Assembly (NCBI RefSeq): GCF_010669225.1
Contig: NZ_CP048627.1
Coordinates: forward strand, 1,377,292-1,441,291
Direction of reading: 5' to 3'
DNA length: 64,000 nucleotides
From: Megamonas funiformis
GTDB taxonomy: Bacteria > Bacillota > Negativicutes > Selenomonadales > Selenomonadaceae
The notes beneath the pieces are model-generated. The model had not been told where the DNA came from. It searched no databases and worked only from the letters and a program-made list of their open reading frames with translations. Below, piece after piece: positions 34,469 through 43,578 of this stretch. Position 1 is the first letter of the stretch. Each line of letters opens with the position of its first letter. The position numbers and the translations under genes are program-made.

Positions 34469-35107
34469 TTATTGTCCAATAAATTTAAAATATAAACGCA
34501 TTAAATTTGCACCCACAATTTTAAATACAAAAATTACAAGTAAAGGTACGATAATTGGTGCAAGTAAAATACTAAAAGCAGCAGCACCAGAAGAAAAGTA
34601 ATTTGTTACAAAAGCACTACCACTTGTTTGATAAGTGATGATAACAGAGCGTTCTTTATCTGTTAATTTTCCTTCATCAACTAATTCTTTAACCATACCA
34701 GCAGCAGCATCTGTACTTTGCATATTAGCAATATTTGCAAGTGCAGAAACACCTGGTACACCAAGTAAAGGTTTTAATAATGGGTTCATTAATTTTTGAG
34801 CAGCCTTCAATCCACCCAAACCATCAATGACATTTACAATCCCTAAAGCTAAAATAACAGCAGGAATAAGTTCTAAAGCAAATAAAAAGCCATCTTTAGC
34901 ACCGCTACCGCCAGCACCTCTAAAGCTCATAGCTTTATCAGTTGGTATCTGTCCAAAACTACCATTCAATACATTGAAATCTAAAGCACGTAAAACTCCA
35001 TCAGACGAAGAAAAGATCCCTGAAAATAATAAAATTGCCAACACAAAAACTACATAACCATACCATGGCACAGAGATTTTTACATCATTATTTTTCTGTT
35101 TATCCAT
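34469..35107 (-). CDS. yjiH: YjiH-like Gate-domain membrane protein
   Basis: A 212-residue membrane protein with about five membrane segments. The Gate-domain core is FALELIPAVILALGIVNVID, then MNPLLKPLLGVPGVSALANI and SFVTNYFSSG-like strands. It is the first gene of the iadA unit. GGGAGAG precedes the ATG by six bases. A sigma-54 promoter lies 42-58 bp upstream of the start codon. Confidence 0.85.
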   Translation of the reverse strand: MDKQKNNDVKISVPWYGYVVFVLAILLFSGIFSSSDGVLRALDFNVLNGSFGQIPTDKAMSFRGAGGSGAKDGFLFALELIPAVILALGIVNVIDGLGGLKAAQKLMNPLLKPLLGVPGVSALANIANMQSTDAAAGMVKELVDEGKLTDKERSVIITYQTSGSAFVTNYFSSGAAAFSILLAPIIVPLLVIFVFKIVGANLMRLYFKFIGQ

Positions 35108-35148
35108 TTGTATCTCTCCCTAATAAAATATTTCACTATTTTATTATA

Positions 35149-35165
35149 TGCAATTTTCGTGCCAA
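35149..35165 (-). promoter_or_regulatory. Sigma-54 promoter of yjiH-yjiG-iadA
   Basis: On the minus strand TTGGCACG, four bases, TTGCA: a near-perfect -24/-12 element with GG (35163-35162) and GC (35051 in the 351xx numbering, i.e. 35151-35150) separated by exactly ten bases. Start codon at 35107. Confidence 0.88.
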
Positions 35166-35223
35166 CAATTTAATAGATACAACAATCTAATATAAAAGTA
35201 CTTTTGTGTTTTATTATAAAAAC

Positions 35224-35267
35224 TTAATGGGAATTTTATAAAACTTAAAATATAAAATTCCCATTAA
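35224..35267. terminator. Perfect 17-bp inverted repeat: terminator or activator site
   Basis: TTAATGGGAATTTTATA (35224-35240) and its exact inverse (35251-35267) flank a 10-nt loop. It begins three bases after the aminotransferase stop and is followed by T5 on the minus strand, so it can end that transcript. It also lies about 60-100 bp upstream of the sigma-54 promoter, where an activator would bind. Confidence 0.65.
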
Positions 35268-35269
35268 AA

Positions 35270-36133
35270 TCATTTTAAGGATAATCCTAATTTATAAAAT
35301 TTTATACCTGAAACCTCAAACTCTCGATTAATTCTTCGTTTATCACCTGTATAACTATCAGCTTTTACTATAACATAATTATTAGACTTACAAACAAAAT
35401 CGCCATCAAATTCTGGTAAATGTATTTCTGGCATGTGTATACTTGTATATTTTTCTGCTAATTTAGAAATACATTCTTCTCTTAGTAATTGCATTAAGTT
35501 ATTCCATTTAGGATTATATAAAATATAGCCTAAACGTATTCCCGCACCACAAAACTTAGAATATGAACCAATTACAAAAACATTTTCAGGTATTTCTCTA
35601 TTACTATCTCTCAATATTTTAGCTGAATAAGTTTCATCAACAATAGTATATTTAGCATATTCATTTCTATCTTGAAGTACTTCATGCTCAAAAACATTAT
35701 TATATTTATCAGTAACATAAAACAAAGAATTTTCTTGTGGTAATTTTAAAGGATAATCCCCTAAAACAAATTTTTCATTTTTAAACTCATAATCTACTAG
35801 AAAAATTCGCTTTTCTTCAGGTGTTTCCTCAGGTCGAGGATATAACAAACCATTAGCCAGTACTTCTACCAAACCCCATGAAGGATTTTCAATATAAGCA
35901 TATTTAGGTCGAAGTGCTTCAAAAATAATTCTCACTGCATTTTCACAGCCATTAGTTAAGATAAAACTATCCCTTGATAAATTATATGTCTGTGCAAAAT
36001 TTTTATATGCCTCAAACATATCTGGATATGTTCTTGCTTCTGTATCAGCTAAAGCTTCGCAAGTAACAGGTTCATCTTTTATTGACCATGGTTTTTGTCT
36101 ATCTTCTTTAAAATAATCTCTGCGTTTAAACAT
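35270..36133 (-). CDS. PLP-dependent aminotransferase-like protein (fold type I)
   Basis: A 287-residue protein similar to histidinol-phosphate-type aminotransferases. Visible motifs are FILTNGCENAVRIIFEAL (cofactor phosphate site), YIENPSWGLVEV, the Asp in YTIVDETYSAKIL and the PLP lysine in VIGSYSKFCGAGIRLGYIL. It is shorter than typical members (about 350), mainly at the N terminus and in the small domain, yet the cofactor residues are kept. It is the last gene of the symporter-creatininase operon, 18 bp after the creatininase gene. The substrate is unknown. Confidence 0.75.
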   Translation of the reverse strand: MFKRRDYFKEDRQKPWSIKDEPVTCEALADTEARTYPDMFEAYKNFAQTYNLSRDSFILTNGCENAVRIIFEALRPKYAYIENPSWGLVEVLANGLLYPRPEETPEEKRIFLVDYEFKNEKFVLGDYPLKLPQENSLFYVTDKYNNVFEHEVLQDRNEYAKYTIVDETYSAKILRDSNREIPENVFVIGSYSKFCGAGIRLGYILYNPKWNNLMQLLREECISKLAEKYTSIHMPEIHLPEFDGDFVCKSNNYVIVKADSYTGDKRRINREFEVSGIKFYKLGLSLK

Positions 36134-36151
36134 AATAATTATCCTATCTAA

Positions 36152-36910
36152 TTATAGTTTTACAGATTTAAATTCATTTACAAAATCAACAATATAATCA
36201 AGCAAAGCTACTTTCATATCTTCGCCCCATTGTTTATTTGCACTATAAGAATCACTTCCGCCATAGCCACCGCTATTTACCACTTTATCTACACTGCGAA
36301 TTACTTTTATAGTTGCGCCTTTAAAATCAACTGCATTTAAATGTATATTTTTTAATTTATCCGATAAATGATTTACCTTTGTTTCCATTAAATCATCTTT
36401 ATTTATTAAATTTTCATCAATAGCCATAATCATGGAAACTTCTTGTCCATCACCATGACCACCTTTCCATTCAGGATTGAGCATTGGAGCAAGTGACCAC
36501 CAATCAATTTGAGCACAAAGACAACCTTTTTTATTCGCTTCTAATGCTACTTTATCCAAAGCAGGAGTATTACCACCATGACCATTTAAAAATACAAATT
36601 TCTTCACGCCATGACGACTTAAACCATCTACAATACCTTTAATAACAGCATATAAGCCATCAAAACCAATATCAATAGTTCCCGAAAATTCCACATGATG
36701 TGTAGCTATACCAAAAGGAACTGTAGGCACAATCAAAACTTCTGTGCGTTTTTCTATCTGTTTAGCAAAATAATCAGGAATTAAAAAATCTGTTCCCAAA
36801 GGACCTACAGGGCCATGTTGTTCTGTACTTCCAATAGGAATAATTGCTACTAAATCATCTTTTGCGAAAGCTCTTTTTGCTTGTTGCCAATTTAAATGTG
36901 CTAAATACAT
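36152..36910 (-). CDS. Creatininase-family amidohydrolase
   Basis: A 252-residue metal hydrolase of the creatininase superfamily. The metal-site patterns are IIPIGSTEQHGPVGPLGTDF, PFGIATHHVEFSGTI, FLNGHGGNTPALD and GGHGDGQEVS (Glu/His/Asp ligands). The superfamily includes creatinine amidohydrolase, FAPy deformylase and peptidases of cofactor pathways, so the exact cyclic amide or formamide substrate is open. It is in an operon with a sodium:solute symporter and an aminotransferase, pointing to uptake and breakdown of a nitrogen compound. Confidence 0.85.
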   Translation of the reverse strand: MYLAHLNWQQAKRAFAKDDLVAIIPIGSTEQHGPVGPLGTDFLIPDYFAKQIEKRTEVLIVPTVPFGIATHHVEFSGTIDIGFDGLYAVIKGIVDGLSRHGVKKFVFLNGHGGNTPALDKVALEANKKGCLCAQIDWWSLAPMLNPEWKGGHGDGQEVSMIMAIDENLINKDDLMETKVNHLSDKLKNIHLNAVDFKGATIKVIRSVDKVVNSGGYGGSDSYSANKQWGEDMKVALLDYIVDFVNEFKSVKL

Positions 36911-36942
36911 AATTAATACCTTCTTTATTCATTAAAATCAAA

Positions 36943-38427
36943 TTAACATTTTTCTAAATCATCAAAATGACGTCTGATTGTTTCTGCTGATGCAGGTTTT
37001 GTACACAAGCTCACTACAATCAATACCACCATAGCAATAATCCATGCCACGATTAATGGATTGAAACCAAATGTTAAAGATGTAAAAGTAGTTGTCAATA
37101 AAATATATACGATTTCACCAACGATTACAGACGCAAATGCACCAATTTTTGTTGCACGTTTCCAATAAAGACCAGCTAAAATCGGAGCTGCCCAAATACC
37201 TAAACCACCAAAAGAGAATAAAACTAATTGAAAAATTGAAGATGGTTTATAAATACCAATACAAATAGCTAATACGCCCAAACCAACTGTTACATAACGA
37301 GACATAATAAATGCATCTTTATCTGTAGCTTCTTTATTAAATATTTTTTGATATAAATCACGAGTTACAGCACTTGTGGAAGTAATTAATACACCACTTA
37401 CAGTTGACATACCTGCAGAGAAAATACCAGCCACCATCAAAGAAGAAATTACAGGATGAACGCCTGCTTGTAAAATAAGAGGTACGATAAAGTCTGTATC
37501 TGTTCCTGTGAGATTAGGGAAAGACATTCTACCTGTTACACCACACCATTCAATGAGTGTAGCAGAAAACCACATACCTAAAGTTCCCAATAATACTGCT
37601 TTAAACATTACATTGTAGTTTTTCATAGTGAAAAATTTTGTAAATAAATGTGGCTGTCCAATTGTAAAGAAACTCCACATGATGATCATAGAAACATAAT
37701 TTTGCCATGGCATAGAATTATTTTGTCCAGGATGAGATAATAAACTCATATCAGTATCTGCTAAATGCTGATTAATTACTTCAAGACCTCCACCTAATTG
37801 CAAAGATACAAAGAAAGTAACTACAGCTGTTGCTACCATTAAAATACCCTGAATAACATCTGTAATCATAATACTTCTAATACCACCTGCCATACAATAA
37901 AGTATAACAGTTATACCCATGACTACAATACCAACCCATTCTGGAGCACCAGTATATGTTTTAAAAATAATTCCAGCTCCAATTGTTTGCGCTCCCATCA
38001 TTGGTACTAAGAATAAAATCATAATAATAGCCAATAACGCACGCATTAAAGTGGACTCATATCTATCAGATATGTAATCTGCCATAGTAAGCATACGATA
38101 ACGATGACCCAAGCGAATTAATCTTCTACCAACAAGTAAAGCAGGAATAACCATACTAAAAGCAATACCTGGCACAGATACAGACATTCCAGCATAACCT
38201 ACTTTATAAATAGTGCCTGGCACACCCATAAATGTACTCATACTATATTGAGTTGAAAAATATGCAAGACCACTAAGCAAAGCTCCTGCCTTACCACTCA
38301 TTGTGAAATAATCTCTAAGAGTTCGAGTTTGCTTTGTAGCATAATAACCGATATAAGTCAATAAACCAAAATAAGTAATAATAACAGCTAAAAATGGAAT
38401 AATATTATTATCTAATGAATGTGTCAT
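36943..38427 (-). CDS. Sodium:solute symporter (SSS family)
   Basis: A 494-residue transporter with about 13 membrane segments of the SSS family (PutP/PanF type). The family core is visible: SGLAYFSTQYSMSTFMGVPG, AGGIRSIMITDVIQGILMV and GIFSAGMSTVSGVLITSTSA with following VTRDLYQKI. The solute is not determined by sequence. It follows a small membrane protein by five bases, a pairing seen with PanF/YhdT-type systems. The operon is driven by a sigma-54 promoter. Confidence 0.88.
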   Translation of the reverse strand: MTHSLDNNIIPFLAVIITYFGLLTYIGYYATKQTRTLRDYFTMSGKAGALLSGLAYFSTQYSMSTFMGVPGTIYKVGYAGMSVSVPGIAFSMVIPALLVGRRLIRLGHRYRMLTMADYISDRYESTLMRALLAIIMILFLVPMMGAQTIGAGIIFKTYTGAPEWVGIVVMGITVILYCMAGGIRSIMITDVIQGILMVATAVVTFFVSLQLGGGLEVINQHLADTDMSLLSHPGQNNSMPWQNYVSMIIMWSFFTIGQPHLFTKFFTMKNYNVMFKAVLLGTLGMWFSATLIEWCGVTGRMSFPNLTGTDTDFIVPLILQAGVHPVISSLMVAGIFSAGMSTVSGVLITSTSAVTRDLYQKIFNKEATDKDAFIMSRYVTVGLGVLAICIGIYKPSSIFQLVLFSFGGLGIWAAPILAGLYWKRATKIGAFASVIVGEIVYILLTTTFTSLTFGFNPLIVAWIIAMVVLIVVSLCTKPASAETIRRHFDDLEKC

Positions 38428-38432
38428 TTAAA

Positions 38433-38675
38433 TCACTCCTCATCATCAAATTCTTTATACTCTGGTCGTTTTTTACAACTTTGCCACCATAAAAATATGA
38501 GTATAATAACTACTAAACCATGAAAAATCCATCCAAAGATGAATAACGGAGTTCCCAAAAATGAAGGAATGTATTCAGTGGCATAATACCAAGGAAATGG
38601 CAACATTATTAACACATACATAAATAAAAAAATAAAAGTCCATTTCTTTTCAAAAGAATTACTAAATGGGTTCAT
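38433..38675 (-). CDS. Small membrane partner of the symporter (YhdT/DUF3311-like)
   Basis: An 80-residue protein with two membrane segments (WTFIFLFMYVLIMLPFPWYY and IFGWIFHGLVVIILIFLWW) and a charged C-terminal tail. Such small proteins precede SSS symporters in many bacteria and are thought to act as a subunit. Start ATG 38675, seven bases after GGGAGG; the longer frame to 38783 overlaps the promoter. It is the first gene of the operon. Confidence 0.75.
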   Translation of the reverse strand: MNPFSNSFEKKWTFIFLFMYVLIMLPFPWYYATEYIPSFLGTPLFIFGWIFHGLVVIILIFLWWQSCKKRPEYKEFDDEE

Positions 38676-38721
38676 AATAAAACCTCCCTTATCAGTATAT
38701 AAAGTTTCACTAATATAATCA

Positions 38722-38738
38722 TGCAATTTCCATGCCAA
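38722..38738 (-). promoter_or_regulatory. Sigma-54 promoter of the symporter operon
   Basis: On the minus strand TTGGCATG, four bases, TTGCA, with GG and GC separated by ten bases. It lies 47-63 bp before the first start codon and about 140 bp from the divergent activator gene. Confidence 0.88.
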
Positions 38739-38878
38739 GTAAACATTTGTACATAGAAGAACCAAGAAACACTTAAAAATCATAACCTTTTATAAATTGA
38801 TAAATACCATTTATTTTGATAATATAGGGTATATTATTATAAATTACCATTAAATTCCCATTAGGAGATAAATATAAA

Positions 38879-40834
38879 ATGAAAAAATTAGTCATCATTT
38901 CTGTAGGATATAATACTGCTCATACTATTTATGAACAATTATGTAATATTCTTTATTCCTCAGTAGATATCAAATATTATTATTCATCTTCGCCTCCACC
39001 AACAAACTTAGAAGTTGACTTAATCCTCTATTCCAGCGAATATGCATTTGAAAGAATTAATTTTCGCCCTGCAAATGTACCTTATATTATTGCACGACGC
39101 TCTATAAATTATCATGAAATTGGCAAACTATTTAAACTGCCTAAATATAGTGATGTATTATTAGTTAATGATTCTAAAGATAGTGCAGAAGAAACTATTT
39201 TATTATTGCAAGCATTAGGTATAGACCATATAAACTATTATCCTTATTATCCTGGAATAGACAATTATCCTAAATTAAAAATAGCTATTACTCCTGGCGA
39301 AACTGAACATGTTCCGGGATTTGTAAATCATATTATTGATATAAAAACTCGCTTAGTTGATATTACTTCTATCATTGAAATTCTCACTCATTTTGATATT
39401 TTAGATAAATTCGCTAATATTTTATCAGCTAAATATATTCAAGATATTATTAAATTAATAAAAACAGGTAATAAATTATTAAAAGATAGTAGCAAAATGA
39501 AAGAAAGATTTAAAACCGTCATCAATAATGTTCATGATGGATTAATAGCTATCAATAAAGAAAATAAAATATCTGTTTTTAATCCTATTGCTGAAAAAAT
39601 CTTTGCTCAAAAAGCGACGAAATTAATTGGGCAAGATAGTGAAAATTTCTTAGATGATACTTTTTTCCAAACAGTAAATAATCCTCGAAAAGAAGGTATA
39701 TTAAAATTGCCTTCTCATGAACTTTTAATATCAGAAATTCCCCTCTATGCTAAAAACAGCGATAATGGCAAATTATTTGTATTAAAAGATGTATCCGAAA
39801 TTCATCGCCTTGAAGAATCAGTACGTCGTCGTTTATACCAAGAACAAAATATTGCACGTTATGATTTTTCTCATATCGTTGGTAAAAGTCCAGCACTACA
39901 AAAAGTATTATCACTCGCGCAAAAAATGGCAAAATCCGACTCTACAGTATTTATCCAAGGTGAATCTGGTACGGGTAAAGAATTATTAGCTCAAAGTATT
40001 CACAATGCTTCCAATCGCAGTTCAGGACCTTTCGTCGCCATTAATTTTGCTGCACTTTCAGAAACACTTTTAGAATCAGAATTATTTGGTTATGTAGAAG
40101 GTTCTTTCACAGGTGCTAAAAAAGGCGGTTCTTCGGGTTTATTTGAAGCAGCTCATAAAGGAACATTATTTTTAGATGAAATTGGTGATGCCCCTTTGCC
40201 ATTCCAAGTGAAATTATTGCGTGTCCTTCAGGAACGTCAAATTCGTCGTGTAGGTAGTATAAAAATAATTCCTATTGATGTTCGCGTCATTGTTGCCACT
40301 AATCACAATTTAAAAGAACATATCAAAGCTGGATTGATGCGAGAAGATTTATATTATCGCTTAAATGTACTTCCTATAAAAATGCCTGCACTGCGTGAAC
40401 GCAAAGAAGATATTTTACCACTTGCATATAATTTTTATAAAAAATATAAACCTTTATCTTTAGATGCCAAATTATATTTTTCTAATATAAAAATTTGTCT
40501 TCAAAACTATTCATGGCCTGGAAATATTCGTGAACTTCAAAATGTAGTTGAATATCTAGCTAATATTTGCCCTAATGAACCACCTCAAAGCAGTGATTTG
40601 CCAGAAGATATTAAATCTGAAATTTTTAAAACTCCTAATGATATCATTGATTTAAAAGAAGAAATTTTTGCTGAAATCAAACGTTGTAATACACTTCGCC
40701 AACCTGTTGGTCGACGTTCCTTAGCTCATAAATTCTCCGTTTCTGAAAATAAAATCCGTGAAGTTTTAAACGTCTTACATGAAGAAAACCGCATTCAAAT
40801 AGGTTTTGGTAAATACAGTTTAAAAGTCATTTAA
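38879..40834 (+). CDS. Sigma-54-dependent activator with PrpR-type sensor domain
   Basis: A 651-residue enhancer-binding protein. Residues 1-170 resemble the PrpR N-terminal effector domain; 205-310 are a PAS domain (VHDGLIAINKENKISVFNPI); 325-560 are the AAA+ domain with Walker A GESGTGKE (361-368), the sigma-54 contact loop GSFTGA (GAFTGA in most members), LFLDEIGDAPLPFQVKLLRV and VRVIVATN; about 600-651 form a DNA-binding end. It is divergent from the symporter operon. The two sigma-54 promoters in this region are its obvious targets. The Ala to Ser change in the contact loop is seen in some functional members. Confidence 0.92.
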   Translation: MKKLVIISVGYNTAHTIYEQLCNILYSSVDIKYYYSSSPPPTNLEVDLILYSSEYAFERINFRPANVPYIIARRSINYHEIGKLFKLPKYSDVLLVNDSKDSAEETILLLQALGIDHINYYPYYPGIDNYPKLKIAITPGETEHVPGFVNHIIDIKTRLVDITSIIEILTHFDILDKFANILSAKYIQDIIKLIKTGNKLLKDSSKMKERFKTVINNVHDGLIAINKENKISVFNPIAEKIFAQKATKLIGQDSENFLDDTFFQTVNNPRKEGILKLPSHELLISEIPLYAKNSDNGKLFVLKDVSEIHRLEESVRRRLYQEQNIARYDFSHIVGKSPALQKVLSLAQKMAKSDSTVFIQGESGTGKELLAQSIHNASNRSSGPFVAINFAALSETLLESELFGYVEGSFTGAKKGGSSGLFEAAHKGTLFLDEIGDAPLPFQVKLLRVLQERQIRRVGSIKIIPIDVRVIVATNHNLKEHIKAGLMREDLYYRLNVLPIKMPALRERKEDILPLAYNFYKKYKPLSLDAKLYFSNIKICLQNYSWPGNIRELQNVVEYLANICPNEPPQSSDLPEDIKSEIFKTPNDIIDLKEEIFAEIKRCNTLRQPVGRRSLAHKFSVSENKIREVLNVLHEENRIQIGFGKYSLKVI

Positions 40835-40858
40835 AATCATTACTATAAAATTATTTTC

Positions 40859-40889
40859 TTGACCTAAAGTAAACTCCAAGATGTATGAT
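40859..40889 (+). promoter_or_regulatory. MerR-type promoter with 19-bp spacer
   Basis: TTGACC (40859-40864) and TATGAT (40884-40889) are 19 bp apart, the hallmark of promoters twisted by MerR-family activators. The spacer holds a degenerate dyad, CCTAAAGT and ACTCCAAG, of the NmlR/AdhR style. It precedes the DUF362 gene; AGGAGG lies at 40915-40920. Confidence 0.6.
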
Positions 40890-40927
40890 TAAAATAATAA
40901 TAAAATCATTTACAGGAGGAGATTTTT

Positions 40928-41956
40928 ATGAAAAAATTTTCTAGACGTGATTTTTTCAAAGTAGCCGGTGGTGCAGTTATTGGAGCAGCAACTTATGGCT
41001 TAACGGATAATATTTCTCATTCTTTTGCTCAATCACCAGTAATAGCTAGTACCAAAATCAATAATGACAATTATATTGGCTCTAAAGCCAAAGTATATTT
41101 TTCTTCTTAAATTAATACAGATAGTCTGCTAAAATTATATAACTTAATCAATGAAGGTATTTATGGAAAAACTGCTATAAAACTTCATACAGGCGAAAAA
41201 AATGGTCCAAATATTTTGCCTAGAGATATGGTTTGCGTTTTTCAACAACATGTTCCTAATAGCAATATAGTTGAAACAAATACCTTATATAAAGGTGATA
41301 GATATACTACCGAAAGTCATCGAGAAACCTTAAAAGTTAATGGTTGGGATTTTTGCCCTGTAGATATAATGGATGAAAATGGTACTGTTATGCTCCCTGT
41401 ACGCAATGGCAAACATTTTCAAGAAATTTCAATGGGAAAAAATATCGTTAATTATGATTCTATGATTGTATTAACCCATTTCAAAGGTCATGCTATGGGT
41501 GGATATGGTGGTTCCATGAAAAATATCGCTATCGGTTGTGCTGATGGTAGAATTGGTAAATCAATGGTTCATGGCGTTTCATTTGATAATCAACCTGCTG
41601 ACTGGGGACGATGGCCAAGTAAAGGGCGTCTAATGGAAAATATGGCCGAATCAGCAAAAGCTGTTATTGATTATTTTGGCAAACATATCGTTTTTATTAA
41701 TGTTTTACGTAGAATGTCTGTTGATTGTGATTGCGCTGGATTATCTGCTGCTGAACCTACAATCCCAGATATTGGTATATTAGTCTCAACTGACTTACTT
41801 GCTATAGACCAAGCCTCTATTGATTTAGTATATGCTCAACCAAACAATCAAGATTTAGTAGAACGTATTGAATCGCGTCATGGATTACATCAATTGACCG
41901 CTATGCGCGATTTAAAAATGGGTAATCCTCAATATGAATTAATTTCTATTGATTAA
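40928..41956 (+). pseudogene. Tat-exported DUF362 protein with one in-frame stop
   Basis: Codons 1-60 encode a twin-arginine signal (KKFSRRDFFKVAGGAVIGAA) and the start of the mature part, ending KVYFSS. A TAA at 41108-41110 interrupts it. The same frame continues without another stop for 281 codons: INTDSLLKLYNLINEGIYGK, then AIKLHTGEKNGPNILPRDM, GHAMGGYGGSMKNIAIGCA and onward. This is a DUF362 domain (function unknown, often iron-sulphur linked). One base change from a Lys or Gln codon would explain the stop. It may be inactive, a read-through product or a sequence error. Confidence 0.85.
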
Positions 41957-42020
41957 AAATGATTAAAGACACTATCTATTAAATTTAAAATCTAATATCA
42001 TGATTTTAATTTCCAAAACA

Positions 42021-42063
42021 AAAAGACTTATTACTAAACAATTTGTAAGTAATAAGCCTTTTT
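42021..42063. terminator. Terminator between the DUF362 and porin genes
   Basis: AAAAAG then CTTATTACT (42027-42035) pairs with AGTAATAAG (42048-42056), followed by CTTTTT. Confidence 0.8.
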
Positions 42064-42093
42064 GTTTAAATATTAGATTTATAAATTATATGA

Positions 42094-43426
42094 TTAGAAA
42101 TAAAATTCCATTTGTGCACGGAAAATATCTACATCTTGTCTACCTTCTGTACTTGTTGCATTTACTTGTGTACCTGTTGTGTAGAATACTTCTATTGTTG
42201 TATTTTCCATTGGTACATAGTCAAAGCCAAGTGTCCATCCTCTTACGTTTTCAGTATAGTCTACTGTTGCATCTATTGTTGAGAATGCACCTACATTTCT
42301 ATAATTTGTGAAGATTGCAAAGGAACCTACATCACTTGGATTGTGTTGTTTATAGCGAAGTTCACTAAACCATCCATCATTTACCACTTCACTGCCAACA
42401 CTATCTGTTACTCCATCTAAATCAGATTTACTATATGCTGCCATTAATGTTAAATTGTCTGCAAGTTTTGTATTAAATCCTGCTTCCCAAATATTTACAC
42501 TATCTTTAAAGCCTTGATCTTCTACTGTTACTTCATTCAATCTACCATATGTTGCACCAATTGATGTTACTGGGCTAAGATTATATTTCAATCTAGCAGA
42601 GGAATACTCTGTTCCAAGATATGCTCCATATTCTCCACCTGATTTATTTTCGAATTTAGTTCCAGCTAATGTTCTACTATCTTTTAATCTACCATAAGTT
42701 AATGCTCCAGATAAATCGCCAGCTTCAAATGTATATTCTGCACCAGAAATTTCAGTATCGATAATTCTTCCGTATGAAGAAAATTCTCCATAACGACCTA
42801 CTTTTAACATGCTATCGCCGAAATTACCTTCTGCATATATTTTATTTACTTGAATATCTTTGTCTCCATATGCAGTGATGCTATCGGATTTCATATTGTA
42901 TTCTGTTTCAATCTGGCTTACACCTGTCCAATTGTCGTTTACTTTTCCTTTAATCCAGTATTCAATATGAGCATGACTTGCACTATCTTTATCCCAATCA
43001 GCTTTTGGACCAGTAGCATTGATATCGCCATCATCATAACGTAAACGAGCTGTTCCTGTGAATTTTACATTATCACTTTTCTTTTCAAGGTCTGCTACTC
43101 TAACACCTAAATTATCTAGTTCTTCTGCAAATTCAGCAGCTAACTTATCTACAATAGCTTTATCTGCTTTTTGTAAATCTTCTTTTGCCATAGCACGAGC
43201 TACAATCTGAGCCATTTCATAACGTGTCATTGTTTTATTGCCCTGGTATGTTCCATCTGGGAAACCATCAATTACGCCATCAGCAGCAAGTGTTGCCACT
43301 GCATCATAAGCCCAGCTATCTATCTTGAGGAACATCACTAAATGGATTGCTAGCAGCTCCTGCTACTCCCGTACTCATTAAAACCAAAGCAGATGTTGTA
43401 ATAGTTAATGTAGATTTGTTAAACAT
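42094..43426 (-). pseudogene. ompM: SLH-domain porin (OmpM-like), frameshifted by a GATA duplication
   Basis: Major outer-membrane porin of Negativicutes: signal peptide, one SLH domain that binds peptidoglycan, a coiled coil and a beta barrel ending in Phe (MEFYF). The first part starts at ATG 43426 (GGAGAG eight bases upstream) with signal MFNKSTLTITTSALVLMSTG and mature NPFSDVP, but meets TAG at 43318-43316. The rest (WAYDAVATLAADGVIDGFPD to the end) is in another frame. At 43316-43326 the minus strand reads GATAGATAG; removing one GATA joins the two parts as DVPQDSWAYDA. This is a four-base slip at a short tandem repeat: phase variation, mutation or sequence error. Confidence 0.88.
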
Positions 43427-43519
43427 AATAAATTCTCTCCTAAAATATAAAATTTTTATTTAAAATAAAGTTTTTGCCTATAAAAATAATATTAAAAATA
43501 TTCAATCATTTCTCTTTTA

Positions 43520-43556
43520 TTTACTAGAGATTGATAAAATCTCAATCTCTAGTAAA
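43520..43556. repeat. 14-bp perfect hairpin downstream of the alpha-galactosidase gene
   Basis: TTTACTAGAGATTG pairs with CAATCTCTAGTAAA around a 9-nt loop. There is no T-run on the minus strand, so it may act as an mRNA stabiliser or weak terminator. Confidence 0.55.
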
Positions 43557-43578
43557 TTCATTTATATAATTTATTTTA

